This document shows, piece after piece, positions 28,524 to 32,178 of a stretch of DNA of 32,178 nucleotides; position 1 is the stretch's first letter; every line of letters begins with the position of its first letter. A program made the position numbers and the translations under genes. The stretch comes from Planctomycetia bacterium (lineage in GTDB: Bacteria > Planctomycetota > Planctomycetia > Pirellulales > UBA1268): positions 1-32,178 of the forward strand of contig RFRL01000017.1 in the NCBI GenBank assembly GCA_009924545.1. The letters run 5' to 3'. The notes beneath the pieces were generated by a model. It ran no database searches. It saw only the letters and a list, made by a program, of their open reading frames with translations, and was not told the origin of the DNA.

Positions 28524-29819
28524 ATGCGTCATCGTGCGACAGGTTTGGTGCGGGCTGCGGCTTGGGCACTCGGGTCACTGGCGTGTCTCGCACCCGTGGC
28601 CCGGGGCGAGGAACGCGTCGTGATGAGCTATCCCCGGTTCGCCCCCGAGCCACCCCACCGGATCACCGCGGTCGACGAGGAACGAGGCGAGGCACGGGTG
28701 GAATCGCGTGGTGAGGGTCCCGGTATCTTCGGGGCGACGGAGGGGCCGGCGCTGCTGATCGTGGCAGCCGGAGTGGATGGAGTCGCCGACCGGGCGGTAC
28801 GCGTGGAGGTGGCGGAAATCCTCGAAGGGGGCGTCGCGCGGATCACGTTTCCGCGCACCGCGGTCGGCCTCGTGAAGCCGGGCCCGGCGCTCCTCGGCCG
28901 GCCGTTCGCCGGCGATCTGTCGCAGGGGCCGCCGACCCCCGTCCCGACGAGCGTGATCCGCCGCCTGCCCGACGTCGTGACGCGGGGTTCAGTCGCCGAC
29001 GGCACGGCCCGCGGTGGGGCCGGCGACCGGGCCCGGGCCGCGGCCCAGGGGCGGCGCTCGATGAACAACCTCAAGCAGATCTGCCTCGCGTTCCACAACT
29101 ATGGCGACACGTACCGCGCCTTCCCCCCGGCGGTGGTCTTCGGCCCCGACGGCAAGCCCTGGCATTCGTGGCGCGTGCTGCTGCTTCCGTATCTCGAGCA
29201 GAACGAACTGTACGAGCAGTACGACTTCTCCGAACCGTGGGACTCGCCGAAGAACAGGCAGGTCGCGAGCAAGGTCATCGACGTCTACCGCGACCCGGCC
29301 CGGCGTGAGGACGATCCGGCGACGGGCTACGCCGCGCTCGTCGGCAAGGGCGCGCTCTTCGCCCCCGAGGGGGCCCGCATGCAATCGAAGGACGACTTCC
29401 CCGCCTGCCTGACGCGCGGCAAGCGCCCCTTCTTCCAGGACGTCACCGACGGCACGAGCACGACGATGGCGTTCGCCACGGTGCCGGCCGAGCGGAGCAT
29501 CCCCTGGACGAAGCCGGACGACATCGTGGTGGACGGCGCCTTTCCGGGGATCGGCAAGCCGCAGGGGATCGGGGCGGTGGATGCCGGAATCGGCGCGGGG
29601 CCGGTGGCTCTCGCGGCATTCGCCGACGGGGCGGTGCACGTGCTCGCGGCCGACACCGATCCGGCGCTCGTCCGCAAGTTGATCACGCGGAACGGCGGCG
29701 AGCTGGTCGATTTCGCGGAGATCAACGTCAAGGGGGCGCGGATCACCAATCCGGCCGGCCCACCCATGGTGAAGATCGTCGCCGGCGACGACGGTGCCTA
29801 CCGCCTCGAAATGGAGTGA
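28524..29819 (+). CDS. Exported DUF1559-domain protein lacking the pilin helix
   Basis: AGGAGG upstream of ATG 28524; signal peptide [86 protein letters not shown]. Confidence 0.9.
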   Translation: MRHRATGLVRAAAWALGSLACLAPVARGEERVVMSYPRFAPEPPHRITAVDEERGEARVESRGEGPGIFGATEGPALLIVAAGVDGVADRAVRVEVAEILEGGVARITFPRTAVGLVKPGPALLGRPFAGDLSQGPPTPVPTSVIRRLPDVVTRGSVADGTARGGAGDRARAAAQGRRSMNNLKQICLAFHNYGDTYRAFPPAVVFGPDGKPWHSWRVLLLPYLEQNELYEQYDFSEPWDSPKNRQVASKVIDVYRDPARREDDPATGYAALVGKGALFAPEGARMQSKDDFPACLTRGKRPFFQDVTDGTSTTMAFATVPAERSIPWTKPDDIVVDGAFPGIGKPQGIGAVDAGIGAGPVALAAFADGAVHVLAADTDPALVRKLITRNGGELVDFAEINVKGARITNPAGPPMVKIVAGDDGAYRLEME

Positions 29820-29829
29820 CCCGGTAACC

Positions 29830-30834
29830 ATGACCCTGGCGACGATTCCCGTTCCCGTGCCGGCGGCCTTCGGCACCGCCAATCAGCCGCTGCCCGCCGT
29901 GGGCCTGGGGCTGTGGAAGATCGACCGCCCGGTGGTCGGCGACCTCGTGACCGAGGCGCTCCGCGTCGGCTATCGCCACCTTGACAGCGCTTGCGACTAC
30001 GGCAACGAGGCGGAGGTCGGGGTGGGTCTCGAGCGGGCCCTGACCGCCAGAGTGTGCCGTCGCGACGAGCTGTGGGTCACGTCGAAACTGTGGAACACCT
30101 GTCACGAGCCGCAGCACGTGCGGCCGGCGCTCGAGCGCACGCTCCGCGACCTGCGCCTCGACCATCTCGATCTGTACCTCGTCCACTTCCCCATCGCGCT
30201 GGCCTACGTGCCCTTCACGACGCGCTATCCACCCGGCTGGGTCTTCGACCCCGACGCGGCGCGGCCCGCCATGCGGCCGGCGCGCGTGCCGCTGGCCGAC
30301 ACCTGGGGGGCGATGGAGGGGCTCGTGGAAGCCGGTCTCGTGCGCCGCATCGGCGTGTGCAACTACGGCGTGGCCCTGCTCCGCGAGTTGCTCGCCACCG
30401 CACGGATCGCGCCGGCGGTGCTCCAGGTGGAGCTGCACCCCCTCCTCGCCCAGGCGAAGCTCCTCCGCTTCTGCCGCGAAGCGGGGATCGCCGTCACCGC
30501 CTTCTCGCCGCTCGGCGCGCCGTCGTACGTGCCGCTGGGGATGGCGACCGCGGCCGACAGCCTCCTCGGCCATCCCGCCGTCGTGGCCATCGCCGCGGAG
30601 CTCGGCCGGACCCCCGCGCAGGTCCTCCTCCGCTGGGGCGTCCAGCGGGGCACTGCTGTGATCCCCAAGACCTCGCGTCCGGAGCGCCTCGTCGAGAACC
30701 TCGCCGTCGGCGATTTCGCGCTCGAGCAAGGGCAGATGACGGCCCTCGACGCCCTCGACCGGGGCCAGCGCTTCAACGACCCGGGCGTGTTCGGCGAACG
30801 GGCCTTCAACACGTTCATGCCAATCTATGAATAG
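29830..30834 (+). CDS. Aldo/keto reductase
   Basis: LPAVGLGLWKID, GYRHLDSACDYGNEAEVGVGLERAL, DELWVTSKLWNTCHEPQHVRPALERTLRDLRLDHLDLYLVHFP, IPKTSRPERLVENL. Catalytic D/Y/K/H present. Confidence 0.95.
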   Translation: MTLATIPVPVPAAFGTANQPLPAVGLGLWKIDRPVVGDLVTEALRVGYRHLDSACDYGNEAEVGVGLERALTARVCRRDELWVTSKLWNTCHEPQHVRPALERTLRDLRLDHLDLYLVHFPIALAYVPFTTRYPPGWVFDPDAARPAMRPARVPLADTWGAMEGLVEAGLVRRIGVCNYGVALLRELLATARIAPAVLQVELHPLLAQAKLLRFCREAGIAVTAFSPLGAPSYVPLGMATAADSLLGHPAVVAIAAELGRTPAQVLLRWGVQRGTAVIPKTSRPERLVENLAVGDFALEQGQMTALDALDRGQRFNDPGVFGERAFNTFMPIYE

Positions 30835-30853
30835 CTCCCCGGAGGCGGCGCCA

Positions 30854-31585
30854 TCAGCCGTCGTCGCCATACCGGCCGATCGGCTGCGCGGCGAGCTCGG
30901 CGTGGCGCGACCGCCAGTCGGGAAGGTGCGTTGACAGCAGCCCCTTGAAGCGGGCGTTGTGCGACGGCTCGACGAGGTGGGCCAGTTCGTGGACGACGAC
31001 GTATTCGAGCAACTCCCGCCGGCGCTTGGCCAGTTCTGAATTGAAACGGAGCCGCCGCGTGCGCGGCGTGCAACTCCCCCAGCGCGTCGTCATGGTGCGC
31101 ACGCTGAAGCCGGCCACCGCGACGCCGAGGGACGCTTCCCAGGCGGCGATGAGGGGCGGGAGGGCCGCGATCACCTGCTGCCGTCGCCAGCCCGCCAGCG
31201 CCCGGGCCCGCGCTGCCGGGTCGGCACCGGGAGGCACGGACAGGACGAGCCGATCCCCGACGAGCGACACCGCGGCGCGCCGGCCCGCCTCGACCACCTC
31301 GAGCCGGCACGCCGCGCCCCACACCGCGTGGGTCTCCCCCGACTGGTAGGTGACCGGCGGCACGGGCGGCAGGCTGCGGATCCGTTCCTGCTGGGCGCGG
31401 ATCCACGCCCCGTGGGCGATCGCGAACGCCTCCAGGTCGCGGCGCGGCACCCAGCGCGGCGCCGATATCACCACGGCCCCGGCGGGGGGGCGCACCACCA
31501 CGCGCAGGCGCCGCATCCGCCGGCGCACGACCTCGATCACGAGCCCGTCGACGGTGAGCACGGTGCCGGTGGTGCGCGGGGGCAT
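30854..31585 (-). CDS. YgjP-type (DUF45) zinc metallopeptidase
   Basis: RRMRRLRVVVRPPAGAVVISAPRWV, TRWGSCTPRTRRLRFNSELAKRRRELLEYVVVHELAHLVEPSHNARFKGLLSTHLPDW; HExxH motif. Confidence 0.93.
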   Translation of the reverse strand: MPPRTTGTVLTVDGLVIEVVRRRMRRLRVVVRPPAGAVVISAPRWVPRRDLEAFAIAHGAWIRAQQERIRSLPPVPPVTYQSGETHAVWGAACRLEVVEAGRRAAVSLVGDRLVLSVPPGADPAARARALAGWRRQQVIAALPPLIAAWEASLGVAVAGFSVRTMTTRWGSCTPRTRRLRFNSELAKRRRELLEYVVVHELAHLVEPSHNARFKGLLSTHLPDWRSRHAELAAQPIGRYGDDG

Positions 31586-31730
31586 GCCGGGGGAGCCACG
31601 GGTGTGGTGCGGGTCGCAAGCGGGCCGCCAGTGCCCCTGCCGCGAACCGGAGCACGGTACACTTTCGCCCCCGTGGTGTCTGCCATCGCGGCATGTCACG
31701 AGAACATGACGCTTTCCGAGGAGGTGTGCC

Positions 31731-32178
31731 ATGGCGCCGAGGTCTGCCGAACCGTCGCCTCCCGGTTCAACGCTCGCGCGACGGTCGCTCCTCCGCGCGG
31801 CCGCCGGCACGGGCACGGCGCTGGTGGCGGGCCGGGGCGGGGCGCGGGCCGACGAGCAGCGGCCTCTCGTGGCCTACGTGGGGACGTTCTCTTCTCCGCT
31901 CAAAGACACCCTCCCCACGCAGGTCGATCTCCCGCCGGGCAACGGCCGGGGGATCCACCGCTATTTCGTCGAGCGCACGGGCGGCGCTTGGACGCCGGCG
32001 GGGGTGACCGAGTCGGGGACGAGCCCGAGCTGCCTGGCCGTCAACGCCACCGGCACGCGGCTTTACTCGGCCAACGAGACCGACCGGGTCGGCCCCGACA
32101 GGCACGGCACGGTGACGGCCTATGCGATCGACCGGACCTCGGGGGACCTCACGGCGCTGGCCACCGTGCCCTCCGGGG
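31731..32178 (+). CDS. Lactonase (6-phosphogluconolactonase-like beta-propeller), Tat signal, truncated by window end
   Basis: MAPRSAEPSPPGSTLARRSLLRAAAGTGTALVAGRGGARA twin-Arg leader; LVAYVGTFSS...GRGIHRYFVERTGG...SPSCLAVNATGTRLYSANE...GTVTAYAIDRTSGDLTAL. Confidence 0.85.
   Translation, partial: MAPRSAEPSPPGSTLARRSLLRAAAGTGTALVAGRGGARADEQRPLVAYVGTFSSPLKDTLPTQVDLPPGNGRGIHRYFVERTGGAWTPAGVTESGTSPSCLAVNATGTRLYSANETDRVGPDRHGTVTAYAIDRTSGDLTALATVPSG

Noticed and set aside
1-32178. tRNA, rRNA, complete IS, prophage or defence island
   Set aside because: No supporting motifs or proteins (integrase, transposase, Cas, RM, toxin-antitoxin) seen on either strand by reading; a tRNAscan/Infernal run would settle RNA genes.

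Overview
Very GC-rich bacterial chromosomal window. Gene content points to a planctomycete: DUF1559 pilin-like proteins, a Ser/Thr kinase with a planctomycete-style N-terminus, and several lineage-type hypotheticals. It is mostly densely packed housekeeping and metabolic genes on both strands: surE, membrane Ser/Thr kinase, glutaredoxin-like, HAD hydrolase, ilvD, guaB, a btaA-btaB betaine-lipid pair, a RpoD-like sigma factor, thioredoxin, proC with a TolB-like propeller gene, PduO-type ATP:cobalamin adenosyltransferase, glnD, two alpha/beta hydrolases, two DUF1559 proteins, an aldo/keto reductase, a YgjP-type metallopeptidase and a truncated Tat-exported lactonase. I saw no rRNA, tRNA, CRISPR array, complete insertion sequence, phage module or obvious defence system. 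The points most worth a second look are: (1) a compact transcription unit for a 58-aa Lys/Ala-repeat histone-H1-tail-like protein with a promoter, a 5'UTR hairpin plus U-run, tandem 3' hairpins and a 15-bp repeat; (2) an apparent -1 frame disruption between the start/n-region and the pilin helix of a DUF1559 gene; (3) the translationally coupled btaA/btaB betaine-lipid cassette; (4) a perfect 15-bp inverted repeat between the DUF1559 gene and its downstream lipoprotein; (5) a DUF1559-like protein that has lost the pilin helix and gained a signal peptide and a new N-terminal region. No convincing new multi-gene system was found.
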